Assembly: GCF_014204865.1 (NCBI RefSeq)
Contig: NZ_JACHMG010000001.1
Span: 3,994,501-4,058,500, forward strand
From: Amycolatopsis jiangsuensis
Lineage (GTDB): Bacteria > Actinomycetota > Actinomycetes > Mycobacteriales > Pseudonocardiaceae
Length of the DNA stretch: 64,000 nucleotides
Reading direction: 5' to 3'
The notes under the pieces are model-generated. The model was not told the DNA's origin. It worked only from the letters and a program-made list of their open reading frames with translations, and did no database searches. Of the stretch, positions 8,235 through 15,628 are shown one piece after another; within the stretch, counting starts at the first letter, position 1, and each line of letters opens with the position of its first letter. A program made the translations under genes and the position numbers.

Positions 8235-8240
8235 TACCTT
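8235..8240 (+). promoter_or_regulatory. -10 element (TACCTT) of the NUDIX gene
   Basis: TACCTT, six bases, then ATG at 8247: leaderless-type start. Confidence 0.45.
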
Positions 8241-8246
8241 CGCCGG

Positions 8247-8672
8247 ATGGCGCACCTCGAACGCTGCGTCGGCGGCATAGTGGTCGACGACCTGGGCAGA
8301 CTCCTGCTCATCCAGCGTGGGCACGACCCCGGCAAGGGGCTCTGGTCACTGCCCGGCGGACGGGTCGAAAAGGGCGAAACGGACGCCGAAGCAGTGGTCC
8401 GGGAGCTGCGTGAGGAGACCGGTCTCGACGTGACTCCGCACACACTGATCGGCGCCGTCGTCCGCGGTCACTACGCGATCAACGACTACGAATGCACGGT
8501 CTCCTCCGGCACACTCACAGCCGGCGACGACGCCGCCGACGCACGCTGGGTCGATTCCGCCGAACTGGTCGCCATGCACACGGCCGGCCGCTTGACGGAG
8601 AAGCTTTTCGTGACTTTGCGTGACTGGGGTGCCCTGCCCCGGACGTGCCCCCGCGACGCCCATTCCGGATAG
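8247..8672 (+). CDS. NUDIX hydrolase
   Basis: A 141-residue protein whose Nudix box is complete: [15 protein letters not shown] followed by RELREETGL (about residues 37-60) fits G-X5-E-X7-R-E-U-X-E-E-X-G-U. It is expected to hydrolyse a nucleoside diphosphate linked to another moiety using Mg2+; length and simple architecture resemble MutT/ADP-ribose pyrophosphatase-like enzymes, and the substrate cannot be told from sequence. The ATG at 8247 is preferred over an upstream ATG at 8181 because it places the first beta strand ([17 protein letters not shown]) at the start and has a -10 box six bases upstream. Confidence 0.85.
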   Translation: MAHLERCVGGIVVDDLGRLLLIQRGHDPGKGLWSLPGGRVEKGETDAEAVVRELREETGLDVTPHTLIGAVVRGHYAINDYECTVSSGTLTAGDDAADARWVDSAELVAMHTAGRLTEKLFVTLRDWGALPRTCPRDAHSG

Positions 8673-9090
8673 CACCCGGGTACCCGCGTGAATCATCGGA
8701 CGCATTGCCGATCAGCGGATCCCGGAATCGACGCCATGAGCACCGAGAATGCGGCCGGGGCGGTATTCGGTATCAATGCCCGCGCATGAGTCCGCGCCAC
8801 ACGGACACCGGCACGGCGACCGTCGAGCGTGACTGATGGGGTGAATGTGACACACGTTACACAGGGTGTCAGCCGGATTGGCGAGGGTTGGCAGGGCTGC
8901 CCGGCTCGCGAGCGCAGGGCGGTCGACGCAAGGCGGTCGACGCAGGGCGGTCGACGCAAGGGGGACGGCGGCTCACCGACGCGAGGTGGCCGCGCAAGGT
9001 GGTCGGCGCAGGGCGGCCAGCGCAGCTCACCGACGCGAGGTGGCCGCGCAAGGCGGTCGTCGAGGTCCCGCGTCGCCGGGGGGCGGCGGT
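8673..9090. other. Intergenic region without a convincing gene
   Basis: About 420 bp between the NUDIX stop and the DUF2332 stop. No frame has both a ribosome site and family-like protein sequence. The right half is the direct-repeat tract at 8920-9053. A TGTGA-N8-TACACA partial dyad lies at 8846-8863. Confidence 0.5.
8920..9053. repeat. Short GC-rich direct repeats
   Basis: A roughly 14-bp unit (CGCAGGGCGGTCGA and CGCAAGGCGGTCGA) repeats three to four times up to about 8960. Then a 29-bp sequence beginning GCTCACCGACGCGAGG occurs identically at 8971-8999 and 9025-9053, 54 bp apart. Confidence 0.6.
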
Positions 9091-10242
9091 TCAGGCGGGT
9101 AGCCAGGTCATCCGCTGTCCGTGGGGCGTGGTCCGCGCCAGTGGACGGGCCGAGGGCTTTCCCTCCGACCACGTCGTCAGGCCCAGTACTGCCTGCAGCG
9201 GGTCGGACGGCGTCGAACCGGAGCCGGAAGCCGCACCCGCACCTGATGGGCCCGAAGCCAGGTCCTCCCGGCCGGGAAGGACGAGTTCCAGTCCCGCCCG
9301 GTAGAACTCCTGGCTGACCCACCACACCGGCCGTTCGCCGGCAAGGCGGGTCAGTTCGGTGACGAAATCCGCCCTGCGGTCGCCGAGGTAGGCCAGGGCG
9401 TGGCTGGTCAGCACGACCAGGGGCAGCTCCGCCGGCACCGTGGCGGCGGCGGTCGCCAGGTCGGTCACCGCGTCGCCGGCCAGCAGGTTCGGCGCGTGTT
9501 TGCGTTGTTCGGCCGCCGCGGTGCGCAGCAGGCGGATCCGGTCCACCTGGTCGGCCCACACGCACGCTTCCAGCCAGGCGAGCTCGTCCTCGTCGGACAG
9601 GTCCACGGGCGCTCGGTCCAGGCCGGTGCGGGCCGCCACGGCCACCTTCTTCGGCAGCTTCGGCAGCACGCCGCCGGGGGCCAGGTCCAGTGCGCAGTGC
9701 AGCCCGACGGCGGCCTTCGCCGGGCCGGCCACCAGCTGTTCGCCGCCATCGCACTGGTAGCGGTAGGCGAAACGGTCCAAACCCAGCAGCAGACCCGCAC
9801 TGCAGCCGACCTCCAGCAGGCCGATCTTGCCGCCCGCTTCCTTCGCCGCCGCGGCCACCGCCGGATAGACCAGCGCGGCGCGCCGGACCTCGTTCGTCTG
9901 GGTGTACCTCGTCGCGATCAGTTCCCGTGCCCGGTCCGCGCGCTCCAGCAGGAACGAGCGGAACAGCGGCCAGGTCTCCGTGTCGACACCGTCGAAGCCG
10001 CCCACCGACGGGTAGTACCGCGACAGCGGGTGGATCGGATCGGCCTGGATCAGCCGGTGCGCGACGGCCAGCAGCAGATTGGCGCGCGCCTCGCCACCGC
10101 GGGCGTCGGCGAGCAGGGCGGCGACGTCGTCGTCTTCGGCCGCCTTCGTGGCCAGGTGCTCATACAGCGGGGAAACGCCGCGCGCCTCCGTCTCGGCGAA
10201 CGTACGCAGGGACTGCTTGATCTTCTCCAGGGCGATGGCCAC
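9091..10242 (-). CDS. DUF2332 family protein
   Basis: A 383-residue protein of the actinobacterial DUF2332 family. It contains a Rossmann-type glycine motif (GLLEVGCSAGLLLGLDRFAYRY, about residues 141-162) resembling the SAM-binding loop of methyltransferases, so a methyltransferase-like fold is plausible but unproven. Before the C-terminus a Gly/Ser/Ala-rich linker (ASGPSGAGAASGSGSTPSD) interrupts the conserved part. The GTG at 10242 follows AAGAGGAG. It lies 28 bp behind the MaoC gene on the same strand and is probably cotranscribed. Confidence 0.8.
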   Translation of the reverse strand: MAIALEKIKQSLRTFAETEARGVSPLYEHLATKAAEDDDVAALLADARGGEARANLLLAVAHRLIQADPIHPLSRYYPSVGGFDGVDTETWPLFRSFLLERADRARELIATRYTQTNEVRRAALVYPAVAAAAKEAGGKIGLLEVGCSAGLLLGLDRFAYRYQCDGGEQLVAGPAKAAVGLHCALDLAPGGVLPKLPKKVAVAARTGLDRAPVDLSDEDELAWLEACVWADQVDRIRLLRTAAAEQRKHAPNLLAGDAVTDLATAAATVPAELPLVVLTSHALAYLGDRRADFVTELTRLAGERPVWWVSQEFYRAGLELVLPGREDLASGPSGAGAASGSGSTPSDPLQAVLGLTTWSEGKPSARPLARTTPHGQRMTWLPA

Positions 10243-10270
10243 CCGTGCTCCTCTTTCCGCTGCGGCCCGG

Positions 10271-10774
10271 TCACTCGTGCGGGATCGGACGGCCGGGCTG
10301 CTCGCCGCCGCGAGCGTCCCCGTAGGACTGCTTCGGCACCATCACCTTGCGCCGGAAGGTGCACACGATCGTGCCGTCCTGGTTGTACCCACGGGTCTCC
10401 ACGTACACCACCCCGCGGTCGTCCTTGGACTTCGACGGGGTCTTGTCCAGCACCTCGGTCTCGCCGTAGATGGTGTCGCCGTGAAATGTCGGCTTCACGT
10501 GTTTCAGGGACTCCACCTCGAGGTTCGCGATGGCCTTCCCGGACACGTCCGGCACCGACATGCCGAGCAGCAGCGAGTAGACGTAGTTGCCCACGACCAC
10601 GTTCCTGCCGAAGTCGGTGGTCTCGCCCGCGTAGTGCGCGTCGAGGTGCAGCGGGTGATGGTTCATCGTGATCAGGCAGAACAGGTGGTCGTCGTATTCG
10701 GTGACGGTCTTGCCGGGCCAGTGCTTGTACACCGCGCCGACCTCGAACTCCTCGTAGTACCGCCCGAATTGCAC
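10271..10774 (-). CDS. MaoC family dehydratase (hotdog fold)
   Basis: A 167-residue single hotdog-domain protein. The hydratase-2 motif is seen as YDDHLFCLITMNHHPLHLD (about residues 25-43), with Asp and His in the usual places, followed by the hydrophobic helix VGNYVYSLLLGM. The expected reaction is reversible hydration of an enoyl thioester in fatty-acid or related metabolism. GTG at 10774 is preceded by AGGAGG; a longer frame to 10882 reads into the intergenic region. The minus-strand DUF2332 gene follows; corA with its leader is divergent. Confidence 0.85.
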   Translation of the reverse strand: MQFGRYYEEFEVGAVYKHWPGKTVTEYDDHLFCLITMNHHPLHLDAHYAGETTDFGRNVVVGNYVYSLLLGMSVPDVSGKAIANLEVESLKHVKPTFHGDTIYGETEVLDKTPSKSKDDRGVVYVETRGYNQDGTIVCTFRRKVMVPKQSYGDARGGEQPGRPIPHE

Positions 10775-10837
10775 CGTCCGCCTCCTGTCCGGGTGACACC
10801 TGACGAGCCAGGTGCGACACGCATTCGTGGTGAGGAG

Positions 10838-10918
10838 TACCCTCGACCATCGGTGTTCGTGGGTCAACACGACCCCCGTCACTCCGCACGCCGCGGCGTG
10901 CCCGATCGGAAGGAGGTG
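10838..10918 (+). promoter_or_regulatory. Putative promoter and structured 5' leader of corA
   Basis: TACCCT at 10838-10843 can serve as a -10 box. It is followed by two small hairpins, GGGTC-AACAC-GACCC at 10861-10875 and the perfect 16-bp palindrome GCACGCCGCGGCGTGC at 10886-10901. These come directly before a near-perfect anti-SD complement (GGAAGGAGGTGA, from 10908) that serves the leader ORF. The layout suggests post-transcriptional control; no known riboswitch class was recognised. Confidence 0.4.
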
Positions 10919-10929
10919 AGGAACCGACC

Positions 10930-11007
10930 ATGAGTAGTGGTGATAGTCCGCTCCCTAGTAGTCCCCGCGTTCCCGCCTCGCCGGCCGGCTCCTTCGGCAC
11001 CTGGTAG
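10930..11007 (+). CDS. Short leader ORF (25 residues) upstream of corA
   Basis: ATG at 10930 to TAG at 11005-11007, about 11 bases after a very strong ribosome site (AAGGAGGTGA). It encodes MSSGDSPLPSSPRVPASPAG followed by SFGTW. Five of 25 codons are AGT serine, which is hardly used in the surrounding high-GC genes, and six are proline (CCG, CCT, CCC). Such codon bias at the front suggests ribosome stalling rather than a functional product. It ends 91 bp before the corA ATG. Proline-rich leader peptides control the Mg2+ transporter MgtA in Salmonella; a similar role here is inference. Confidence 0.5.
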   Translation: MSSGDSPLPSSPRVPASPAGSFGTW

Positions 11008-11098
11008 GCGTTCCGGGAACAGCGGTGCTGCCGGACGGACACCGCGGTCCGCCTGGCCGTCGTCATTCGCGTTCCACGACGTCAGCCCAGGAGTAATC

Positions 11099-12187
11099 AT
11101 GCCTGCCATTCCCTCGCTCGGCGGCCTTCGCGGCCGCGGCGGCAACCGTGCCAAGGCCGCCCTCGGCCGGCCGATCCCGGTGCCGCTCTCGGCGTACGTC
11201 GTCGACTGCGCGGTGTACATCGAGGGCAAGCGGCTGCCCGGTCGCTGGACCCACGCCGAGGCGATCGCCGAGGTGCGCAAGCAGCACGCCGGGTTCGTCT
11301 GGATCGGGCTGCACGAGCCGGACTCCGAGCAGATCCAGGGCATCGCGGAGACGTTCGGGCTGCACGAGCTGGCGGTGGAGGACGCGCTGGAGGCGCACCA
11401 GCGGCCGAAGCTGGAGCGCTACGACGAGACGCTGTTCCTGGTGCTGAAGACCGTCCGCTACGTCGAGCACCAGTCGCCGACCACGGCCAACGAGATCGTG
11501 GAGACCGGGGAGCTGATGGTCTTCCTCGGCCGCGACTTCGTGATCACCGTCCGGCACGGCAACCACTCCGGTCTCGCCCGGCTGCGCCGCGATCTCGACG
11601 ACGACCCGGAGCGCCTCGACCTGGGCCCGGCCGCGGTCGTGCACGCGATCGCCGACCACGTGGTCGACCACTACCTGGAGGTCACCAGCCGGATCGAGGC
11701 GGACATCGACGAGATCGAGGCACAGGTGTTCGCGCCCCGCTCGTCGGTGAGCGCCGAGCAGATCTACCTGATGAAGCGGGAGGTGCTCGAGCTGCGGCGC
11801 GCGGTGATGCCGCTGGCCACCCCGGTCTCCCGGCTCGCCGAGGGCTACACGCGGCTGGTGCCGGACGAGGTCCGCTCGTACTTCCGCGACGTCGCCGACC
11901 ACCTGGCGACGGTGTCCGAGCGGGTGGCCGCGTTCGACGAACTGCTGAGCACCCTGGTCGATGCCACGGTCGCGAAGATCTCCCTGCAGCAGAACACCGA
12001 CATGCGCAAGATCACCGCCTGGGCGGCGATCATCACCGTGCCCACCATGATCGCGGGCATCTACGGCATGAACTTCGACTACATGCCCGAGCTGCACTGG
12101 CAGTTCGGCTATCCGATCGTGGTCACCGTGATCCTCGGGATCTGCCTGCTGCTGTACCGAATATTCCGGAAGAACGGCTGGTTGTAG
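11099..12187 (+). CDS. corA: CorA-family magnesium transport protein
   Basis: A 362-residue protein with the CorA signature YGMN at residues 322-325 between the last two membrane helices (AWAAIITVPTMIAGI and PIVVTVILGICLLLYRIF), a basic C-terminus, and a large cytoplasmic helical domain before them. The family forms pentameric channels for Mg2+ and sometimes Co2+ or Ni2+. ATG at 11099 follows CAGGAGT. Gene order around it (sugCBA-lpqY next door) matches Rv1239c. The structured leader with a small ORF upstream and a 38-residue membrane protein downstream are unusual additions. Confidence 0.92.
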   Translation: MPAIPSLGGLRGRGGNRAKAALGRPIPVPLSAYVVDCAVYIEGKRLPGRWTHAEAIAEVRKQHAGFVWIGLHEPDSEQIQGIAETFGLHELAVEDALEAHQRPKLERYDETLFLVLKTVRYVEHQSPTTANEIVETGELMVFLGRDFVITVRHGNHSGLARLRRDLDDDPERLDLGPAAVVHAIADHVVDHYLEVTSRIEADIDEIEAQVFAPRSSVSAEQIYLMKREVLELRRAVMPLATPVSRLAEGYTRLVPDEVRSYFRDVADHLATVSERVAAFDELLSTLVDATVAKISLQQNTDMRKITAWAAIITVPTMIAGIYGMNFDYMPELHWQFGYPIVVTVILGICLLLYRIFRKNGWL

Positions 12188-12242
12188 CCGCCCCCGCGGT
12201 CCCCGTTTCTTGTTTTCCCGGTAGCCGGACAGGAGTATCCCC

Positions 12243-12359
12243 ATGTCTCGTTTCCTGACCAACCTCAAGTTCTGGGCGGTGACGCTCACCCTCGCCTGGA
12301 TCGTCGGCATCGTCGCCGTGATCGCGGCCAACCCCGGGTTCGCGCACGGCATGAACTGA
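12243..12359 (+). CDS. 38-residue membrane protein behind corA
   Basis: ATG at 12243 to TGA at 12357-12359, with AGGAG eight bases upstream. One hydrophobic helix (FWAVTLTLAWIVGIVAVIAA) is followed by NPGFAHGMN and stop. The last three residues are Gly-Met-Asn, the CorA pore signature, placed like the GMN after a CorA membrane helix. It starts 55 bp after corA on the same strand. It could be a small CorA-interacting subunit, or the tripeptide may be chance; no family is recognised. Confidence 0.6.
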   Translation: MSRFLTNLKFWAVTLTLAWIVGIVAVIAANPGFAHGMN

Positions 12360-12373
12360 CGCGCGCAGGGGCT

Positions 12374-12379
12374 TACCCT
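12374..12379 (+). promoter_or_regulatory. -10 element (TACCCT) of the metallophosphoesterase gene
   Basis: TACCCT plus six bases to the ATG at 12386, leaderless-type. Confidence 0.45.
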
Positions 12380-12385
12380 GGGCGG

Positions 12386-13090
12386 ATGCCGAAGGCGCTG
12401 GTGGTGGCGGACGAGGTCGACGAGCGGCTCTGGACCGCGGCGGTCGCCTCGCTCGCCGTCGACCTCGTCATCGGTGCCGGTGATCTGCCGTACGAGTACC
12501 TGGAGTTCCTCGCCACCGCGCTCGACGTGCCGTGCGTGTTCGTGCCCGGCAACCACGATCCGGACCTGAGCGGCTACACCCGCTACGGCGGACTGTCCAT
12601 GAAGGACGGTTTTCCGTCCGAGTGGCCCGGCCCGGCGGGCGGGGTCGACGCGGACGGCCGGGTGGTCGACGTCGCCGGGCTCCGGTTCGCCGGGCTCGGC
12701 GGGTCGATCCGTTACCACGACGGCCCGAACCAGTGGACGCAGCGCCAGCAGGCCCGCCGAGCCAGAAGGCTCGAACGCCGCGCGCGGTGGCGCCGCCGGC
12801 GTGACGGACGGGAGGTCGACGTGCTGCTCACCCATTCCCCGCCGCGACACCTCGGGGACCGCGAAGACCCACCACACCACGGTTTCTCGTGCCTGCACCG
12901 GACGATCGAAACGCTGCGGCCGCGGTGGCTGCTGCACGGCCACATCCATCCACACGGCGAGCCGGTGCCCGACCGGGTGGCCGGGCACACCCGGATCCGC
13001 AACGTGGTCGGTCACCAGGTCCTCGACCTCACGCGGCCCGGCTGCCCCGCCGCGGACGGCGGGGTGGCGATCCGGAGGTACCCGCGATGA
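12386..13090 (+). CDS. Calcineurin-like metallophosphoesterase
   Basis: A 234-residue protein with the ordered metal-binding motifs of the family: GAGDLPYE (about residue 32), PGNHDPD (about 52), LLTHSPPRH (about 150) and HGHIHPHG (about 190). The first motif is VADEVDE instead of the usual D-X-H, so one metal ligand may be altered. Arg-rich region near residues 115-140 could bind nucleic acid. Its stop overlaps the start of the ParB-like gene (ATGA), so the two are translated as a unit. Substrate unknown. Confidence 0.83.
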   Translation: MPKALVVADEVDERLWTAAVASLAVDLVIGAGDLPYEYLEFLATALDVPCVFVPGNHDPDLSGYTRYGGLSMKDGFPSEWPGPAGGVDADGRVVDVAGLRFAGLGGSIRYHDGPNQWTQRQQARRARRLERRARWRRRRDGREVDVLLTHSPPRHLGDREDPPHHGFSCLHRTIETLRPRWLLHGHIHPHGEPVPDRVAGHTRIRNVVGHQVLDLTRPGCPAADGGVAIRRYPR

Positions 13091-13929
13091 CCAGGCCCAC
13101 CGGTTTTCCCCGTGCCGACGCCGAAAACGACTTCCTGCGCGCCCGCCGCAGGCAGGTCCTGTCCCGGCTGTCCACCTGGCTGCGTCGGGAACCCGACGAC
13201 GTCAACATCATGCTGCCGTACCAGGAGGTGGTGGACGCGCTCGGTTACGCGGGGGAATCCCGGCTGGGTCTGCGAGTGATCACTGTGGACTCGATCGTGG
13301 GCACCGTGGACCGCAGCCGCGATTTCGACCGGCGGTTCCGCCCGACCACCGGACGGGTCCGGCAGCGCTGGGAGCGGCTCGCGCTCGCCGCCCGGCGCGG
13401 CGAGGAGATTCCACCGATCGAGGTGTACCGGGTGGGCGAACTGCACTTCATCGTCGACGGGCACCACCGGGTGTCCGTCGCGCTCGCCCAAGGACTGTCC
13501 ACCATAGAAGCGTATGTCACGGTCGTGCGGACCACCTTGGACCCGAGCGGCATCCGCTACCGCGGCGACCTGATCGTGAAGGACTATCGCAGGCTGTTCC
13601 TGGCCAGGGTCCCGCTGACCGGTCACGCGCGGGCGTCGGTGATCGTGTCGGACCCGTGGGATTACGCGCTGCTCGGCGAACACGTCGAAGCCTGGGGCTT
13701 CCGGCTGATGCAGGACGAGAACCGGTTCACCGGCCGGACGGAAATCGCCCAGCGCTGGTTCGACGAGGAATTCACCCCGGTGGTCGCCATGCTGCGGCAA
13801 GCCGACCTGATCGGCGAACGCACCGAGGCCGAGGCGTACCTGTGGGTCGCCGGCGAACGCTACCGGCTGATCCGCACCCACCGCTGGGACGACGAGGTAC
13901 TGACCACACTGCGTGGCCGCCACCAGTGA
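13087..13929 (+). CDS. ParB/Srx-like domain protein
   Basis: A 280-residue protein whose middle carries a ParB N-terminal-type motif: PPIEVYRVGELHFIVDGHHRVSVAL (about residues 116-140), where the GHHR replaces the GERR/GHRR of ParB. No ParA gene is adjacent and the protein lacks an obvious ParB helix-turn-helix, so it is unlikely to be the chromosomal partition protein. The fold also covers CTP-binding enzymes and sulfiredoxin-like proteins. ATG at 13087 overlaps the preceding stop by four bases, which ties its job to the metallophosphoesterase. Conserved pair of unknown function. Confidence 0.7.
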   Translation: MTRPTGFPRADAENDFLRARRRQVLSRLSTWLRREPDDVNIMLPYQEVVDALGYAGESRLGLRVITVDSIVGTVDRSRDFDRRFRPTTGRVRQRWERLALAARRGEEIPPIEVYRVGELHFIVDGHHRVSVALAQGLSTIEAYVTVVRTTLDPSGIRYRGDLIVKDYRRLFLARVPLTGHARASVIVSDPWDYALLGEHVEAWGFRLMQDENRFTGRTEIAQRWFDEEFTPVVAMLRQADLIGERTEAEAYLWVAGERYRLIRTHRWDDEVLTTLRGRHQ

Positions 13930-13938
13930 CCCTGACGC

Positions 13939-13995
13939 AGTCTGTGAAGGTCCCCTCCAGAAACTTGAGTTCCGTCGAGGGGACCTTCACGGACT
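13939..13995. terminator. Bidirectional hairpin terminator, GTGAAGG family
   Basis: A perfect 14-bp stem (13944-13957 with 13977-13990, GTGAAGGTCCCCTC) extended outward by AGTC/GACT through a T-G wobble, with a 19-base loop. It lies between the convergent ParB-like and MFS genes. The same GTGAAGG start recurs in hairpins at 17713 and 30519. Confidence 0.8.
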
Positions 13996-14007
13996 CTTGG
14001 CCCCGAA

Positions 14008-15510
14008 TTACAGATGCACCGTGGTCGTCGTCGGATGGTGCTTCGGGACACCTGGGCGAAGCAGCAGTCCGGTGAGGACTGCGCCGGCCGCGAAGATCGC
14101 TGCGGCCCAGGTGAACGCTGTCGCGTAGCTGTGTACCGCGGCCTGGGCCGCGAGTTGCGGCGTTGCCGGGTGACTGGCCACAAAGGACGCGGCGGCGTTG
14201 CTCGCCAGCGTACTCAGCAGTGCGGTTCCGATGGAGGCCCCGATCTGCTGCATGGTGTTCACCGTCGCCGAGGCGACACCCGCATCGTGCTCCGCGACGC
14301 CGAGCGTCGCCACGCTGATCGCCGGCGCCATCGACAGGCCGATGCCCACGCCCATCAGCACGAGCGGGCCGAGCACGCCGCCCACGTAACCGGTGTCCGG
14401 GTCGATGGCGCTGAGCCAGAACATCCCGGCGGCGGCGATCACCATTCCGGTGGGCACCAGAGGTTTCGGCCCGAACCGCGGCAGCAGCCGGCTGCTCGCA
14501 CTGGTCGCGGCCACCATCAGTGGGACGACCATCGGCAGGAAGCCGAATCCGCTCTGAATCGGGGTGAAGTCCAGGTTCTGCTGCAAGTAGAACGTCAGGA
14601 ACAGGAAGATCGAGAACATGCCGATCGCGATCAGGAACATCGCCAGGTAGGAACCACCGCGGTCCCGGTCGAGCAGCACGCGCAGTGGCAACAGCGGATG
14701 CCGCACCCGCTGCTGCAGCACCACGAAAACGACCAGCAACAGCATTCCGGCCAGCAGGAAACCCCACACCGAAGCCGAACCCCACGAATCCCGTTCCGCG
14801 TTGGAGAAGCCGAAGACGAGCGAGAACAGGCCGGCCGACGCGGTGAGCGTGCCAGGCAGGTCGAGCTTCGGCCGCGGACCGTCGGGCTCCTGGCGGCGCA
14901 ACAGGACCGCACCGCCCGCGAACGAAACAACCGCGAAAACGACGTTGACGAACATGCACCAGCGCCAGTCGAGGTACTCGGTGAGCACGCCGCCGAGCAG
15001 CAACCCGAGCGCGGCACCCCCGCCGCCGATCGCGCCGAACACACCGAACGCCCGGCCGCGTTCCTTCGGATCGGTGAACGTGGTGGTGAGCAACGAAAGC
15101 GCGGCCGGCGCGAGCAGCGCCCCGAAGACACCCTGTGCGGCACGGGCGACCAGCAGCATCTCGATGCTGCTCGCGGCGCCACCGATCGCCGACACCACGG
15201 CGAAGCCGGCGAGCCCCACGAGGAACGTGGTTTTGCGGCCGAACAGATCCGCGAGGCGGCCGCCGAGCAGCAACAGGCTGCCGAAGGCGAGAGCGTACGC
15301 GGTGACGACCCACTGACGGGCGTCGTCGGAGAAGCCGAGGTCGGCCTGTGCCGAAGGCAGCGCGATGTTCACGACGGTCGCGTCGACCGCGACCATCATC
15401 TGGGCCAGGCCGATCATCACGAGGATCAGCCATCTCCGGGAGTGGTGGGCGTTCGCGGCGGCCGGCTCGTCCGCCCCCGGACGATCGAGCGTGGGTGTGG
15501 GCTCGGTCAT
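14008..15510 (-). CDS. MFS drug efflux transporter, DHA2 (14 TM)
   Basis: A 500-residue polytopic protein with about 14 hydrophobic segments. DHA2 signatures are visible: DATVVNIALP in the first helix, GGRLADLFGRK (motif A) and the motif-C region APAALSLLTTTF. Expected to export drugs or metabolites in exchange for protons. It is divergent from a TetR gene with dyads in the 118-bp gap, a typical repressor-pump pair, and independent of the similar pair at 1.7-4 kb. Substrate unknown. Confidence 0.9.
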   Translation of the reverse strand: MTEPTPTLDRPGADEPAAANAHHSRRWLILVMIGLAQMMVAVDATVVNIALPSAQADLGFSDDARQWVVTAYALAFGSLLLLGGRLADLFGRKTTFLVGLAGFAVVSAIGGAASSIEMLLVARAAQGVFGALLAPAALSLLTTTFTDPKERGRAFGVFGAIGGGGAALGLLLGGVLTEYLDWRWCMFVNVVFAVVSFAGGAVLLRRQEPDGPRPKLDLPGTLTASAGLFSLVFGFSNAERDSWGSASVWGFLLAGMLLLVVFVVLQQRVRHPLLPLRVLLDRDRGGSYLAMFLIAIGMFSIFLFLTFYLQQNLDFTPIQSGFGFLPMVVPLMVAATSASSRLLPRFGPKPLVPTGMVIAAAGMFWLSAIDPDTGYVGGVLGPLVLMGVGIGLSMAPAISVATLGVAEHDAGVASATVNTMQQIGASIGTALLSTLASNAAASFVASHPATPQLAAQAAVHSYATAFTWAAAIFAAGAVLTGLLLRPGVPKHHPTTTTVHL

Positions 15511-15548
15511 GTCATCCCTTGTGCAGAGTGGTCACAACGTTATGTGGA

Positions 15549-15560
15549 GGAGGCACCTCC
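15549..15560. promoter_or_regulatory. Candidate TetR operator GGAGGCACCTCC
   Basis: A 12-bp dyad (GGAGG-CA-CCTCC) in the middle of the MFS/tetR divergent region. A second, weaker dyad (CACA-N7-GTG) lies just before it. Assignment to the adjacent TetR is by position. Confidence 0.35.
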
Positions 15561-15615
15561 CCTTACGTCGGCCACCGTACACAAGAAACGGAGGTGGTGT
15601 CTCGACTTCTTTTGG

Positions 15616-15621
15616 TAACCT
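15616..15621 (+). promoter_or_regulatory. -10 element (TAACCT) of tetR
   Basis: TAACCT plus seven bases to the ATG at 15629, leaderless-type. Confidence 0.45.
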
Positions 15622-15628
15622 GGACGCC

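Noticed and set aside
8846..8863. CRP- or GlnR-type operator TGTGA-N8-TACACA
   Set aside because: The dyad is imperfect and its spacing fits neither consensus; no gene starts close enough downstream.
10838..11098. M-box (Mg2+) riboswitch
   Set aside because: The leader is short and lacks the multi-helix core of the M-box; only two simple hairpins and a small ORF are visible.
11063..13015. 650-codon minus-strand frame across corA and the phosphoesterase
   Set aside because: Shadow of corA and its downstream genes; composition is His/Arg/Asp/Gly-rich and there is no family likeness.
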